This document shows, piece by piece, positions 29,008-40,829 of a DNA stretch of 64,000 nucleotides (the stretch's first letter is position 1; each line of letters opens with the position of its first letter). Both the position numbers and the translations under genes were made by a program. Where the stretch lies: assembly GCA_963666705.2 (NCBI GenBank), contig CAXXKO010000025.1:248001-312000 (forward strand), read 5' to 3'. This DNA is from G963666705 sp963666705. Its GTDB lineage: Bacteria; Pseudomonadota; Alphaproteobacteria; CADEGL01. A model generated the notes under the pieces. That model was not told where the DNA came from, did no database searches, and saw nothing but the letters and a program-made list of their open reading frames with translations.

Positions 29008-30082
29008 CGTCCCTATCCGGTTAAGGCAGGTCGTGCGCCCTGGGGTTGCAAGCCGTGGATCAACTGGCGGTATGTGATGGTTGGCCGGGCCATGGCGCGG
29101 CTCAGGACGAAGTCGCCGAGGTCGTCGATCCGCCGGCGGCGGTTGAAGCGATAGGCCCATTCCCGGCCATAGCGCGGCAAGTGCTTGGCGCTGACGCCAT
29201 GGTAAGTGCCGTTGAGCCAGGTCTTGAGGTTGCTGAACAGGACGTGGATGATCGGCATCTGCGTCTCGGCGTTCTTGCCTTGGCCTTGGACGGTGGGCTG
29301 GTGCCGGTAGACGGCGCCGAGCCCGGCATAGCCCTTGAAATCGTCGGTCAGCAGGCGCGCGCCCGGCGTCACGGCGGCCCGCACGAAGCCGCCGAGCTGC
29401 TCGGCATTGGCCCGGGGCAGGATGGCAAGCCGCGCCCGGCCGGCGACGAAGCCGCTGCCCTCGACCCCCTTGCCCGGCGCCACCGCCACCTTCTCCACCG
29501 CCAGCACGAGCAGGCTCTTGTTGGCATTGGCCATCCCGCGGCCCCGGCTCTCGGGCTTGCCGCGCCCGCCGTAGTAGCTCTCATCGACCTCGACCATGCC
29601 GTCCAGCAACGCATCCGGCCGCTCCGCCAAGCCATGGCGCAGCTTGTGAGCCATCAGCCATGCGGTCTCATAGCGAAGCCCCAGCTCGCGCGCCAGGAAC
29701 AGGGCCGAGACCCCGCGCTTGTCCCGCCCCATCAACCACGCCGCCAGGAACCATTTGGGCAACGGTGTGCGGGTGCGGTGGAAGATGGTTCCCGCCGTCA
29801 CCGACTCTTGACGACCGCAAGCCGCGCATTCGAAGACGCGCGCCCGCGCCTTGTGCCGATAGCCCCGCCGGTGCCCGCAGCGGGCGCACGCAAACCCAGA
29901 CGGCCAGCGTCGATCCGCCAAGGCCAGGATGCACGATTCCTCGTCTCGGTAGCGCTCTTGGAACGTCAACAAGCCGCTCATGCCCTGTCTCCCGACCAAT
30001 CCTCAGAGGCGGGAACAGTACACCCTTAGAGCGAACATATAAAGAACACTCGGTCGCTACCTGCATTAACCGGATAGGGACG
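29008..30082 (-). mobile_element. IS1595-family insertion sequence, complete copy 2
   Basis: 1075 bp. The terminal inverted repeats are perfect for 17 bases (CGTCCCTATCCGGTTAA and its complement) and the 8-bp direct duplication TCAAGTAA matches the family. One transposase gene. The right 303 bases are repeated at window positions 1-303 in the same orientation. Confidence 0.96.
29013..29981 (-). CDS. IS1595-family transposase (ISXO2-like)
   Basis: 322 residues. N-terminal zinc ribbon (CARCGHRRG, CAACGRQE) followed by a DDE domain: Asp in MVEVDESYYGG, Asp in LLTDDFKGYAGLG, and the NLKTWLNGTYHGV stretch with the third acidic/Asn position typical of the family. The ATG at 29981 follows GGGAG; a TTG six codons earlier is also possible. 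The stop codon lies in the terminal inverted repeat. Confidence 0.95.
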   Translation of the reverse strand: MSGLLTFQERYRDEESCILALADRRWPSGFACARCGHRRGYRHKARARVFECAACGRQESVTAGTIFHRTRTPLPKWFLAAWLMGRDKRGVSALFLARELGLRYETAWLMAHKLRHGLAERPDALLDGMVEVDESYYGGRGKPESRGRGMANANKSLLVLAVEKVAVAPGKGVEGSGFVAGRARLAILPRANAEQLGGFVRAAVTPGARLLTDDFKGYAGLGAVYRHQPTVQGQGKNAETQMPIIHVLFSNLKTWLNGTYHGVSAKHLPRYGREWAYRFNRRRRIDDLGDFVLSRAMARPTITYRQLIHGLQPQGARPALTG

Positions 30083-30512
30083 TCAAGTAAAGCTCACCGT
30101 CGACGATGCGCCAGGCGAGGGGATCGCCGTCGAACTTCCGACCGAAGGCGGTGCCGAAGGCGCAGTAGCCGCCGTATTGCGGCGCGTAGGCGGCCGGATC
30201 GGCGGCGAACCGGTCGCGGTTGTCGGCGCTGGCGAAACGATAGGCGACACCCTGGTATTCGGCGATGAACCGGTCGTTGCCGAGCGTGGGTGCACCGACG
30301 GTGAAGTAGGCGACGACGTCGTAGCCATGCACGGCATAGCCGTCATTGACGTTCACCTCCTGCACCGCGAGGGCGCCGTGGATTCCGGACAGGGCCGCGC
30401 TAAGGCCCAGGACGACCGCCAGCGCGATCCTCCGAAGTGAATGGGTGGTGTGAATCATCGATCTGTCTCCTGTGTCGAGAGGTTGACGTTCGTGGCCACG
30501 GGCACCGTTTGG

Positions 30513-30538
30513 ATTTAGGAATCGATCGGTTTCTAACT
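30513..30538 (-). promoter_or_regulatory. Putative TetR operator 1
   Basis: On the minus strand the site reads AGTTAGAAACCGATCGATTC, matching operator 2 in the pattern AGTTnGnAACCGATnnnTnCCnAA. It lies 55-80 bases upstream of the YHS/bufferin operon start. Confidence 0.6.
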
Positions 30539-30581
30539 TGCCAAATAAGGCTGGCCCATGTCGGTCACGGTACCTATATTT

Positions 30582-30606
30582 AGTTTGGAACCGATAAGTA
30601 CCAAAC
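30582..30606 (+). promoter_or_regulatory. Putative TetR operator 2
   Basis: An imperfect palindrome starting AGTTTGGAACCGATAAGTAC and ending CAAAC, with GTTTGG/CCAAAC outer arms. Operator 1 nearby repeats the pattern in opposite orientation. The site sits between the divergent YHS/buf and tetR genes, about 70 bases before the tetR start, as expected for autoregulation and control of the neighbour. Confidence 0.65.
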
Positions 30607-30676
30607 ACATTGCCGTGACCGGGGTGTGAATTCCGCAGTGGGGCTGATGTGATACGATCCGCCGGAGGTGAGGGCG

Positions 30677-31279
30677 ATGGCACGGCCGCGCGAGTTCGAT
30701 ATCGAGGACGCGATCGAGAGGGCGATGCAGCTCTTCTGGGCCGAGGGCTACGAGGGCGCATCGCTGGTGGATCTCCTGTCCGCGATGGGGATCACCCGGG
30801 GGAGTCTGTACAAGGCGTTCGAGGACAAGCGGTCGCTCTATCTAGAGGCGCTCGCCCGCTACGACCGGACACAGGTGGGTGCAGCCGTCGAGCTGCTCAC
30901 GGACCGTTCGATCGATGATGGCGGCGAGCGCATCGCCAGGCTGATGGAGGACGTGGTCGCGGCGGTCGCGGAGCGGGGCGACCGGCGCGGATGTTTCCTG
31001 TGCAACGCGGCGGTGGAGCTGGCGCCCCACGATCCCGAGGTCGAGCGGCGGGTGAAGGCCATGATGCGCCGTTTCGATCGAGCGTTCGAGGTGGCGCTCC
31101 GCGACGCCAAGGGGCTCGGGAGGCGTCAGGGGAAGGAGCTCGCACGCCTCGCCAGCAGCCTGACCGCGACGTATATGGGCCTGCGGGTCCTGGCCAAGGC
31201 GGGCTACACGCCCGGGGTACTCTCGGCCACCATCACTGCCGTGCTGCGCCGAGCCGGCTTGACGCGGCTCGTGGACTAA
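30677..31279 (+). CDS. TetR-family transcriptional regulator
   Basis: 200 residues. N-terminal helix-turn-helix (FDIEDAIERAMQLFWAEGYE, then GASLVDLLSAMGITRGSLYKAF) with the usual Y/F-K-F tail, and the C-terminal TetR_C segment of the YcfQ/ComR-like subgroup (GCFLCNAAVELAP). One or two Cys in GCFLCN could sense redox or metal. Starts at ATG 30677 after GGAGGTGAGG. It is divergent from the YHS/bufferin operon and two matching palindromes lie between them, so it likely represses that operon and itself. Confidence 0.88.
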   Translation: MARPREFDIEDAIERAMQLFWAEGYEGASLVDLLSAMGITRGSLYKAFEDKRSLYLEALARYDRTQVGAAVELLTDRSIDDGGERIARLMEDVVAAVAERGDRRGCFLCNAAVELAPHDPEVERRVKAMMRRFDRAFEVALRDAKGLGRRQGKELARLASSLTATYMGLRVLAKAGYTPGVLSATITAVLRRAGLTRLVD

Positions 31280-31317
31280 TACGCGCAACCACTTGATGAA
31301 TTCAGTGGTTCGAATCC

Positions 31318-31431
31318 GACACTTCGAACCCTCTCCCCACCGGGGAGAGAGGGTGGCCCGCGGTGTGCGCCCGGTGGGGCCGTGGCCGCCGGATGGTGGC
31401 CGAACGACTCCTTGTGGCGCGGGCGCACGCC
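31318..31431. repeat. Hairpin-rich intergenic repeat
   Basis: CTCTCCCC-ACC-GGGGAGAG forms a compact stem, followed by GTGCGCCCG near 31364 and its complement CGGGCGCAC near 31420. The CCCTCTCCCC(A/G)nnGGGGAGAG type also appears near 46741 and, weaker, near 61155. It lies between convergent tetR and doxX genes and may terminate both. Confidence 0.55.
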
Positions 31432-31434
31432 CCC

Positions 31435-31962
31435 TCACGCCACGCCCCCGCGCGCCGTGCGAGCCGCGCCGGCCCACAGGCGCTCGAACGCGCGCGCGAG
31501 GTAGTGGTCGAGGCTGACCGGGCCGGGGCCCGAGGCCATCAACCACAGGAAGATCACGACGTACAAGACCTGGGGCAGATAGAGGAAGTAGTCGAGCCAA
31601 TCGAGGACCGACAGGCCCGCCGGGATGGTGTGGACCTCGACTGTGACGATGGCCACGATCATGGCGATCGTCAGCGCGATGGCGCAGAAGGTCGACAGAA
31701 GCCCGACGATCAGGAGCGATCCGCCGAACAGCTCGACCGAGGCCAGGAAGACGGAAGTGAATTCCGGGAACGGGATCCGGGCCTCGACCAAGGTCTCGAC
31801 CAAACCGGCATGGTTCTCGGCGACGAACAGCTTGTTGCCGCCCGAGACGGCGAAGAACAGGCCGAGCGAGACCCGCGCCAGGAGGATGGTCGCCCATTCC
31901 CAGCGCTTGTTTCCTTGCAGCAGAATCGCGACCCATTCATTCAGATTGGCAATGCGAAACAT
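31435..31962 (-). CDS. DoxX-family membrane protein
   Basis: 175 residues with four membrane helices; LLARVSLGLFFAVSGGNKLF is the typical DoxX start and a second helix pair follows (LFGGSLLIVGLLSTFCAIAL). The function of DoxX proteins is not settled: association with oxidases, thiosulphate or redox stress has been proposed. The ATG at 31962 follows AAGGAGG. It is distinct from the bufferin DoxX at 26154. It lies downstream of the EamA gene on the same strand, with 111 bases between. Confidence 0.85.
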   Translation of the reverse strand: MFRIANLNEWVAILLQGNKRWEWATILLARVSLGLFFAVSGGNKLFVAENHAGLVETLVEARIPFPEFTSVFLASVELFGGSLLIVGLLSTFCAIALTIAMIVAIVTVEVHTIPAGLSVLDWLDYFLYLPQVLYVVIFLWLMASGPGPVSLDHYLARAFERLWAGAARTARGGVA

Positions 31963-32073
31963 CGGCTCATCCTCCTTGTCAGTGGTTCGACGGGTTGGGT
32001 TGGGTTGGTGTGGTGTCCGCTCGCGCGCGGGCGCGGCGGGTCGGTGGGCATGGCTGGGTTCCACCGGACACGA

Positions 32074-33084
32074 TCAGATGCCCTTGAACCCGACGCGAGC
32101 CTCGGCCGCGAGCGCCGCCGAGGCGGACGCCGGCACCTCATCGGCGGCGCTCGCGGCTTCCTTGCGTCCGCCGAGCAGGCCGATCGCGATGCCGAGCATG
32201 AGCACCGCGCCGCCGATGTATTGGGCGGTCATGGGCTGCTCGCCGAGGATCAGGTAGGCGCCGAGGACGCCGGCGATGGGCGTGGCCGACGAGGCCAGGG
32301 ATACGTCGAGATAGCGTGCCGCCCGGAGGCCCGCATACCAGGCGAGCTGGCCGCCGACGATGACGATGCCGCCATAGACCAGCATCCATTGCCAGAGAAA
32401 CGGCGACGCCACGTCCATGAAGTGCTCCGGGCCGAACAAGTAGGATGCCGCGGCGAAGAACACGATTGTCCCGACCCCGGTGCGGACGACGGAGAATATT
32501 CCCGTGGGTATCTGCTTCAGAAGCGGCTTGGCGATGATCGTGGAGACCGCATAGACCACCGCAGCCCCGGCCGCGCTGAGCTCGCCCTTGCCAATCATGA
32601 ATCCGTCCGACGAAGGCTGCAGCAGCACCGACAGGGCGACGCCGAGCAGCGACAGCGCGGCGCCGACGAAGGCCCACCGGCCGAGGCGGTTCTTGAACAA
32701 CAGCCAGGACAGCGCGAGCAGGAGGGGCGTTTCGAGCTGGCTGATCAGGACGACGTTGGTGACCATGGTGTTCTCGATGGCGACGAAGAAGAGCCAGGGC
32801 CCGATGCAACTGGTCAGCAGCGACAGGACCAGAAGGTTGGCCCAGTCCGACCGGGACAGGCGGCGCAGGGTCTCCCTGTTCCATTGCCGGCGGTAGACCG
32901 CGAACAGCACCACCACGGCGACGGCATTGCCCGCGAACAGCAGATTGCAGAACGATATGGCGTTGCGGCCCTCGATTGGGTTCATGGCGCCGAGGTCGCT
33001 GAGAATGCGAACGACCGAGCTGGACGCCGCGAACACGAGGATCGAGAGCCAGAGATAGGCCGGGCCGGGAATTCGAGCAATCAT
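32074..33084 (-). CDS. EamA/DMT-family transporter (RhaT-like)
   Basis: 336 residues with ten hydrophobic helices in two EamA halves (YLWLSILVFAASSSVVRIL; AGAAVVYAVSTIIAKPLL). Drug/metabolite exporter or nucleotide-sugar/amino-acid carrier; the substrate is unknown. The Pro-Glu pair typical of the second half appears as GVLGAYLILGEQP. The start at 33084 lies inside a few bases of the stop of the preceding gene, so translation is probably coupled to it. Confidence 0.88.
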   Translation of the reverse strand: MIARIPGPAYLWLSILVFAASSSVVRILSDLGAMNPIEGRNAISFCNLLFAGNAVAVVVLFAVYRRQWNRETLRRLSRSDWANLLVLSLLTSCIGPWLFFVAIENTMVTNVVLISQLETPLLLALSWLLFKNRLGRWAFVGAALSLLGVALSVLLQPSSDGFMIGKGELSAAGAAVVYAVSTIIAKPLLKQIPTGIFSVVRTGVGTIVFFAAASYLFGPEHFMDVASPFLWQWMLVYGGIVIVGGQLAWYAGLRAARYLDVSLASSATPIAGVLGAYLILGEQPMTAQYIGGAVLMLGIAIGLLGGRKEAASAADEVPASASAALAAEARVGFKGI

Positions 33085-33094
33085 CGGGCCAGCC

Positions 33095-34690
33095 TCACGC
33101 ATTCTCTGCGACGACGCCCACGGGGCGAAGTGCGACCGCCGCCGTGGCGCTTGCCACCGCCCGGCCCGCATTCCGGTCGATCACGGTCAGGTCGTCGGGG
33201 CAGCCGGGCCAAGGCTGCAGAACATCGAGCGGGACCGAGTTCCCGTCCGCCTGCACGATGCGGACATGATAGCGCCGCAACCGCCGCGGCTCCGGCACGC
33301 CGCAGGAATGGGCGATCGTCTCGACCTCGTGGACCAGGTTGCGGCAATAGCTGGCGACCTTGACCGCCTTGTCGGCCGGGTCGAGGCCGCGCTGAAGCCT
33401 GGGGACATGGGTCGTGATGCCGGTCGGGCAGGCGTTCCCGTTGCACTTCATCGCCTGGATGCAGCCGAGAGAGAACATGAAGCCACGCGCCGAGGTGACG
33501 AAATCAGCGCCCGCGCAGAGCGCCCAAGCGACACCCGCCGGCGTAACCAGCTTGCCCGAGGCGACCACGCGGATGCGCCCGCGCAGGCCGTGGGCCTGGA
33601 GGATGTCGGCGACCATGGGCAGGGATTCCCGGATCGGCAACCCGACATTGTCCATCAGCGGCATCGGCGCGGCACCGGTGCCGCCGTCGCCGCTGTCGAC
33701 GGTAATGAAGTCGGGGGCGCTCTCGATGCCGCGGCGGTCGATCTCCCGGCACATCTTGATCAGCCAGCCATAGGCGCCGATGATCGCCTTGAAGCCGACG
33801 GGCTTGCCGGTGGTCCGCCGCACGGAAGCGACCAAGTCCAATAGATCCTCGACCGAATCCACTTCGGGGTGGCGGTTGGGCGAAATGGAGTCCTCGCCCT
33901 CGGGGATGCCCCGGATCTCCGAGATCTCGCGGGTGACCTTGCCGCCCGGCAGAATCCCGCCCTTGCCCGGCTTCGCCCCCTGGCTGAGCTTGATCTCGAA
34001 CATCCGCACCTGCTCGTGGCCGGCGAGCGCCCTCAGCCTGTCGTCGCAGAGCCGCCCGTCGGGGGTGCGCACGCCGTACTTGGCGGTGCCGAGCTGGAAC
34101 ACGATGTCGCAGCCGCCTTCGAGGTGGTAGGGCGACAACGCGCCCTCACCGGTGTTCATCCAGCAGTTCGCCATTTTGGCGCCGCGGGAGAGGGCGCGAA
34201 CCGCCGGCGCCGAGATGGCGCCGAAGCTCATGCCCGAGATGTTGAACACCGAAGGCGCATCGTAGGGGGTCTCGCAATAGGGCCCGATCCGGAGCGGCTG
34301 GGTCTCCGCCGCGTCCGTCTCCAAGGTGGGAAACGGGCAGTTGACGAAGATCGTCGTCCCCTGGGACGACAGGCTCTTGGTCGATCCGAACGCGGTCGTG
34401 TTGCCACCGCCCTTGGCCGCACGGTAGGCCCAGTCGCGCTCGGCCCGATTGAACGGCATCTCCTCGCGGTCCATGGCGAAGAAGTACTGGCGGAAGAACT
34501 CGCCCAGCGCCGTGAACAGGTGCCGGAAGCGGCCGACGACGGGGTAGTTGCGCCGGACCGCGTCGGCCGTCTGCGTCACGTCGAGCACGAACAGGACCAG
34601 AACCGCGATTGCGCCGATCCCGATGGCAAAGACGAACAGGGTCGACAGGTAGCTGATCCCGTTCATGGTCAGATTTGCGATGAATGACAT
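33095..34690 (-). CDS. FMN-binding glutamate-synthase-like protein (GltS domain) with membrane anchor
   Basis: 531 residues. Two N-terminal hydrophobic stretches (YLSTLFVFAIGIGAIAVLVL) anchor a domain homologous to the FMN/Fe-S synthase part of glutamate synthase: GMSFGAISAPAVRALSRGA, EIKLSQGAKPGKGG, TVDSGDGGTGAAP, and the cysteine cluster CIQAMKCNGNACPTGI that binds the iron-sulphur cluster. There is no amidotransferase domain. These stand-alone proteins exist in many bacteria and archaea; the reaction is unproven. The ATG follows CCAGGAGG. The EamA transporter gene follows directly, suggesting transport of the substrate or product. Confidence 0.88.
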   Translation of the reverse strand: MSFIANLTMNGISYLSTLFVFAIGIGAIAVLVLFVLDVTQTADAVRRNYPVVGRFRHLFTALGEFFRQYFFAMDREEMPFNRAERDWAYRAAKGGGNTTAFGSTKSLSSQGTTIFVNCPFPTLETDAAETQPLRIGPYCETPYDAPSVFNISGMSFGAISAPAVRALSRGAKMANCWMNTGEGALSPYHLEGGCDIVFQLGTAKYGVRTPDGRLCDDRLRALAGHEQVRMFEIKLSQGAKPGKGGILPGGKVTREISEIRGIPEGEDSISPNRHPEVDSVEDLLDLVASVRRTTGKPVGFKAIIGAYGWLIKMCREIDRRGIESAPDFITVDSGDGGTGAAPMPLMDNVGLPIRESLPMVADILQAHGLRGRIRVVASGKLVTPAGVAWALCAGADFVTSARGFMFSLGCIQAMKCNGNACPTGITTHVPRLQRGLDPADKAVKVASYCRNLVHEVETIAHSCGVPEPRRLRRYHVRIVQADGNSVPLDVLQPWPGCPDDLTVIDRNAGRAVASATAAVALRPVGVVAENA

Positions 34691-34845
34691 GTGGGCCTCC
34701 TGGGGCAAGGGCTCGTTCCGCGTGCCCCACCAAGCTAGCCTTGCGAGCCGCCGCTTCTCCAATACCGATGGCCGATGGATTCGAGAGCCCGCGGCTATGA
34801 CGGTTTCGGCTATACTCCGCGCCCGTCGCCGTGCAGGGACCCGCG

Positions 34846-35565
34846 ATGCCCGACCGCATTCAACCCGACCGTCCGCCGAGCCCCGATTTCGAATCCGCCC
34901 GCGCGCTCGGTGGGCCGCTATCGGCGCAGCTCTCGGCCTATGATGCGTTGCTGCGCGAAAGAAACCCGGCGATGGGGGCGGCCTATCAGGGGCTGGTCGA
35001 CCACCTGGCCGCGGTCGATGCGGGCGCGAACGCCCCCGCCCCAGGCGATCGGCTGGCGCCGTTTCTGTTGCCCGACGAGAACGGGCGACTGCTCTCCTCG
35101 GCGGAGCTCCTGGCATCGGGCCCGCTGGTCATCAGTTTCAATCGCGGCAACTGGTGCCCCTTCTGCTGGCTCGAGCTGAGCGCTTTGGAAGACTGCTCGA
35201 GCGCCATCGTCGAAGGGGGCGGCTCGGTCGTCTCGATCACGCCCGAGGTCGCGATCTACAGCCGACGCCTCAAGCGCCGGCTCGGGCTGAGATTTCCGGT
35301 GCTCACCGATCTGGACAACGGCTATGCGCTGGAGCTCGGCCTCGCGATTCCGCTTTCCGACGAGGTTCGCGCGCTCTATGTCGGGGCCGGAATCGATCTC
35401 GGGACATTCCAGCGCAGCGAAGGCTGGTTCCTGCCCATACCGGCGACCCTGGTGATCGACCGGCGGGGGGTCGTCCGTCATTCATACGTCAACGCCGATT
35501 TTCGCGAGCGGATCGAGCCCGGGGGCGTACCCGAGCTCCTCGCCGGGCTCCGGTACGTGGCGTAA
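34846..35565 (+). CDS. Peroxiredoxin-like (AhpC/TSA) protein
   Basis: 239 residues. Thioredoxin fold with the redox motif NWCPFC (about residue 104), preceded by a 70-residue N-terminal extension. Members of this group reduce peroxides or act as thiol oxidoreductases. ATG 34846 has AGGGA upstream. Divergent from the GltS-like gene; a shared promoter region lies at 34691-34845. Confidence 0.85.
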   Translation: MPDRIQPDRPPSPDFESARALGGPLSAQLSAYDALLRERNPAMGAAYQGLVDHLAAVDAGANAPAPGDRLAPFLLPDENGRLLSSAELLASGPLVISFNRGNWCPFCWLELSALEDCSSAIVEGGGSVVSITPEVAIYSRRLKRRLGLRFPVLTDLDNGYALELGLAIPLSDEVRALYVGAGIDLGTFQRSEGWFLPIPATLVIDRRGVVRHSYVNADFRERIEPGGVPELLAGLRYVA

Positions 35566-35652
35566 TTCCGGCGGCTCACTCTCCCGGGCCCATGACGCGG
35601 GGTCGCGAACGGGCGCCCCAATAGGCAAACCACGGAGAGTGACGAGCCGGAA
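35566..35652. terminator. Long inverted repeat between convergent genes
   Basis: TTCCGGCGGCTCACTCTC (35566-35583) pairs with GAGAGTGACGAGCCGGAA (35635-35652) with a few mismatches, enclosing about 50 bases. It lies immediately after the peroxiredoxin stop and before the stop of the converging gene. It may be a bidirectional terminator or a small repeat element. Confidence 0.55.
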
Positions 35653-35664
35653 TAACCCTATGTA

Positions 35665-36756
35665 TTACCGGTCCCGGCCGCCGCTGATCACGGCGAGGCG
35701 CGGCACCCCGCCACGGGTCGGCGGCACCTGCGCCTTGTGGGGGCTGGCTGGCGTCGGGTGAACCGGTTCCGCCCAATCCTCGCCGGCGGCCGGTCGGCGG
35801 CCGGCATGCCAGCGCGAGATCGCCGCGCGCTCGAGCGAGGCCAGGTCGCGCAAGGCCGCCATAAGGAGCCAGACCGTGGACGGGCGCGGGAAGCGTACCC
35901 CGAAGACCGCGCGCCAGGATGCCGCGGCGGCGCGGTAGCGGCGGCCCTGCTCGTCGGCGCAGGCGCGCCGCGCGGCTCCATGCGCGCGCGCGGCGTGGAA
36001 GACCCAGGCGCGGCCGGCGGCGATGCACCGGCCGCAGCCGGGCAGCGCGAGCGCGCGCCCGCCCTGCGTCGCCAGCCAGCCGAAGAAGTCCCGCGCCATC
36101 CAGTCGTAGAAAAAACGGTCGCCATAGCGATAGGCCCAGCGCGAGACGAACTCGGTGGCCAGGAGCTCGAGCGCATGGGGCTCGATGGGGGCGCCCGTGT
36201 GGCGCCGCCAGGCCTCGGCCATGAGGATGAGGTGGGTGGCCTTGCGGCCCGTGGCCTGGTCGACGGCGCGCAGGCGTATGGCCTCGGCCAGCGGGCTCAG
36301 CTCGACCCAGCCGTCGCCGCCCGGCCCCGGCACCGCGAAGGCGCCGTCGCCGGTCTCGATGGCCGGGATCACGCGCACGCGCCGGCCGCCGGTGGCGACC
36401 AGCACGGCCGTGCCGTCGGCACTGGCGGCGGCATCGGGGGAAAGCCCCTCCAGCATGGCCGCGATCTCGGCGAGGATTGGGGCCGGGTCGGCGCCGGGCG
36501 CCCGGCGCAGGGCCGGGGGTAGGCAATAGAGCAGCTCGACTTGGCTGAGGGGGGCCATGGCCGTCTCGCGCCCGAGGGCGCCGACGACGACGCTGTCGAT
36601 GCGCGTGCGCCGCACGCCGGCACCGGCGGCGGCACGCAATCGGCGGGAAACCCGGTGCGCCGCCGCCCGGGCCCGCCTGGCCTCGGCCCGGCCCGGCGGC
36701 AGCGCCGCGAGGAAGTGCCTGAAGCAGCGGGGAATGAAATATCGGTGCGCGGCCAT
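35665..36756 (-). CDS. CD-NTase/OAS-like nucleotidyltransferase with degenerate active site
   Basis: 363 residues. The N-terminal half follows the layout of SMODS/CD-NTase enzymes: helix with PPGRAEARRARAAAHRVSRRL, the GSFxRxTAxxPxSDxD region as GALGRETAMAPLSQVELL (residues 59-76), the third-Asp strand as VRVIPAI, then WVELSPLAEAIRLRAVDQATG and HLILMAEAWRRH, ending with HALELLATEF. All three catalytic Asp are replaced (Q72, E74, R128) and GS is GA. It is therefore probably a non-catalytic relative of the enzymes that make cyclic oligonucleotide signals. No CBASS effector, Cap2/3 or HORMA gene lies beside it. The C-terminal 160 residues are Arg/Ala-rich and unassigned. Family placement is moderately sure. 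Confidence 0.6.
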   Translation of the reverse strand: MAAHRYFIPRCFRHFLAALPPGRAEARRARAAAHRVSRRLRAAAGAGVRRTRIDSVVVGALGRETAMAPLSQVELLYCLPPALRRAPGADPAPILAEIAAMLEGLSPDAAASADGTAVLVATGGRRVRVIPAIETGDGAFAVPGPGGDGWVELSPLAEAIRLRAVDQATGRKATHLILMAEAWRRHTGAPIEPHALELLATEFVSRWAYRYGDRFFYDWMARDFFGWLATQGGRALALPGCGRCIAAGRAWVFHAARAHGAARRACADEQGRRYRAAAASWRAVFGVRFPRPSTVWLLMAALRDLASLERAAISRWHAGRRPAAGEDWAEPVHPTPASPHKAQVPPTRGGVPRLAVISGGRDR

Positions 36757-36792
36757 GCCCGAGCTGTCCCGGTGCGCGCTTAGAATGGGCTT

Positions 36793-36828
36793 AAGGAAAA
36801 ATTGGGGGTGCGGAGACCGCACCCCCAA
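36793..36828 (-). terminator. Rho-independent terminator of nrdJ
   Basis: On the minus strand TTGGGGGTGCGG-TCT-CCGCACCCCCAA, a perfect 12-bp stem, is followed by TTTTTCCTT. It lies 40 bases after the nrdJ stop. Confidence 0.95.
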
Positions 36829-36866
36829 AGTTTACAGGGAGGAGCACGCCAAGCCTCATCGGAGGC

Positions 36867-40577
<3,711 letters not shown>

Positions 40578-40685
40578 CCCGCTTCCCCTCTCACACGCTC
40601 CGTTGCCAGGGCGGGGGCGGCGCCGCGCTTCGAACGAGCCCCCTCTCGGCCGGCTGTCCGTCTATCCGTTCCGCCTATCGAGGCG

Positions 40686-40732
40686 GTTCTAGATATTGTG
40701 TTTTTGACAGCACGGACCACGAAATATAGAGG
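40686..40732 (-). promoter_or_regulatory. Pair of NrdR boxes upstream of nrdJ
   Basis: Box 1 at 40686-40701 (TTCTAGATATTGTGT) and box 2 at 40717-40732 (CCACGAAATATAGAGG) both fit the NrdR consensus acaCwAtATaTwgtgt. Their starts are 31 bases apart, the three-turn spacing typical of NrdR operators. NrdR represses ribonucleotide reductase genes when dATP is high. The rest of 40578-40829 holds AT-rich sequence fitting the nrdJ promoter and no gene. Confidence 0.8.
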
Positions 40733-40829
40733 GGGTCGATTGGGGGATGCAACAGTTTATTGTGATTTTTTGGATGCAACACGCTAAATGTAGCGTTCAT
40801 GGGCCAGCCGCGCCCGCGCGAAGGCGGGC

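Larger units (their letters stand above)
28851..30458 (-). pseudogene. YHS-domain secreted protein, split by IS1595 (coding 30458-30083 and 29007-28851)
   Basis: The frame from ATG 30458 encodes a signal peptide (RRIALAVVLGLSAALSG) and the YHS core (VNVNDGYAVHGYDVVAYFT; YAPQYGGYCAFGTAFGRKFDG; DPLAWRIVDGELYL). It is interrupted by the IS at 30082-29008 and resumes as NLNKKIQARWLQDPAGF and PIIASLPDSELEAN to TGA at 28851. The 8-bp duplication TCAAGTAA flanks the IS at 29000-29007 and 30083-30090. The intact protein would have about 175 residues. YHS proteins of this type are often linked to copper. It is the first gene of the bufferin operon, 59 bases before bufA, so the IS also separates bufABC from their likely promoter. 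Confidence 0.92.

Noticed and set aside
35665..36756. Active CBASS cyclase
   Set aside because: All catalytic Asp are replaced and no effector or Cap genes flank it, so an active CBASS system cannot be claimed.
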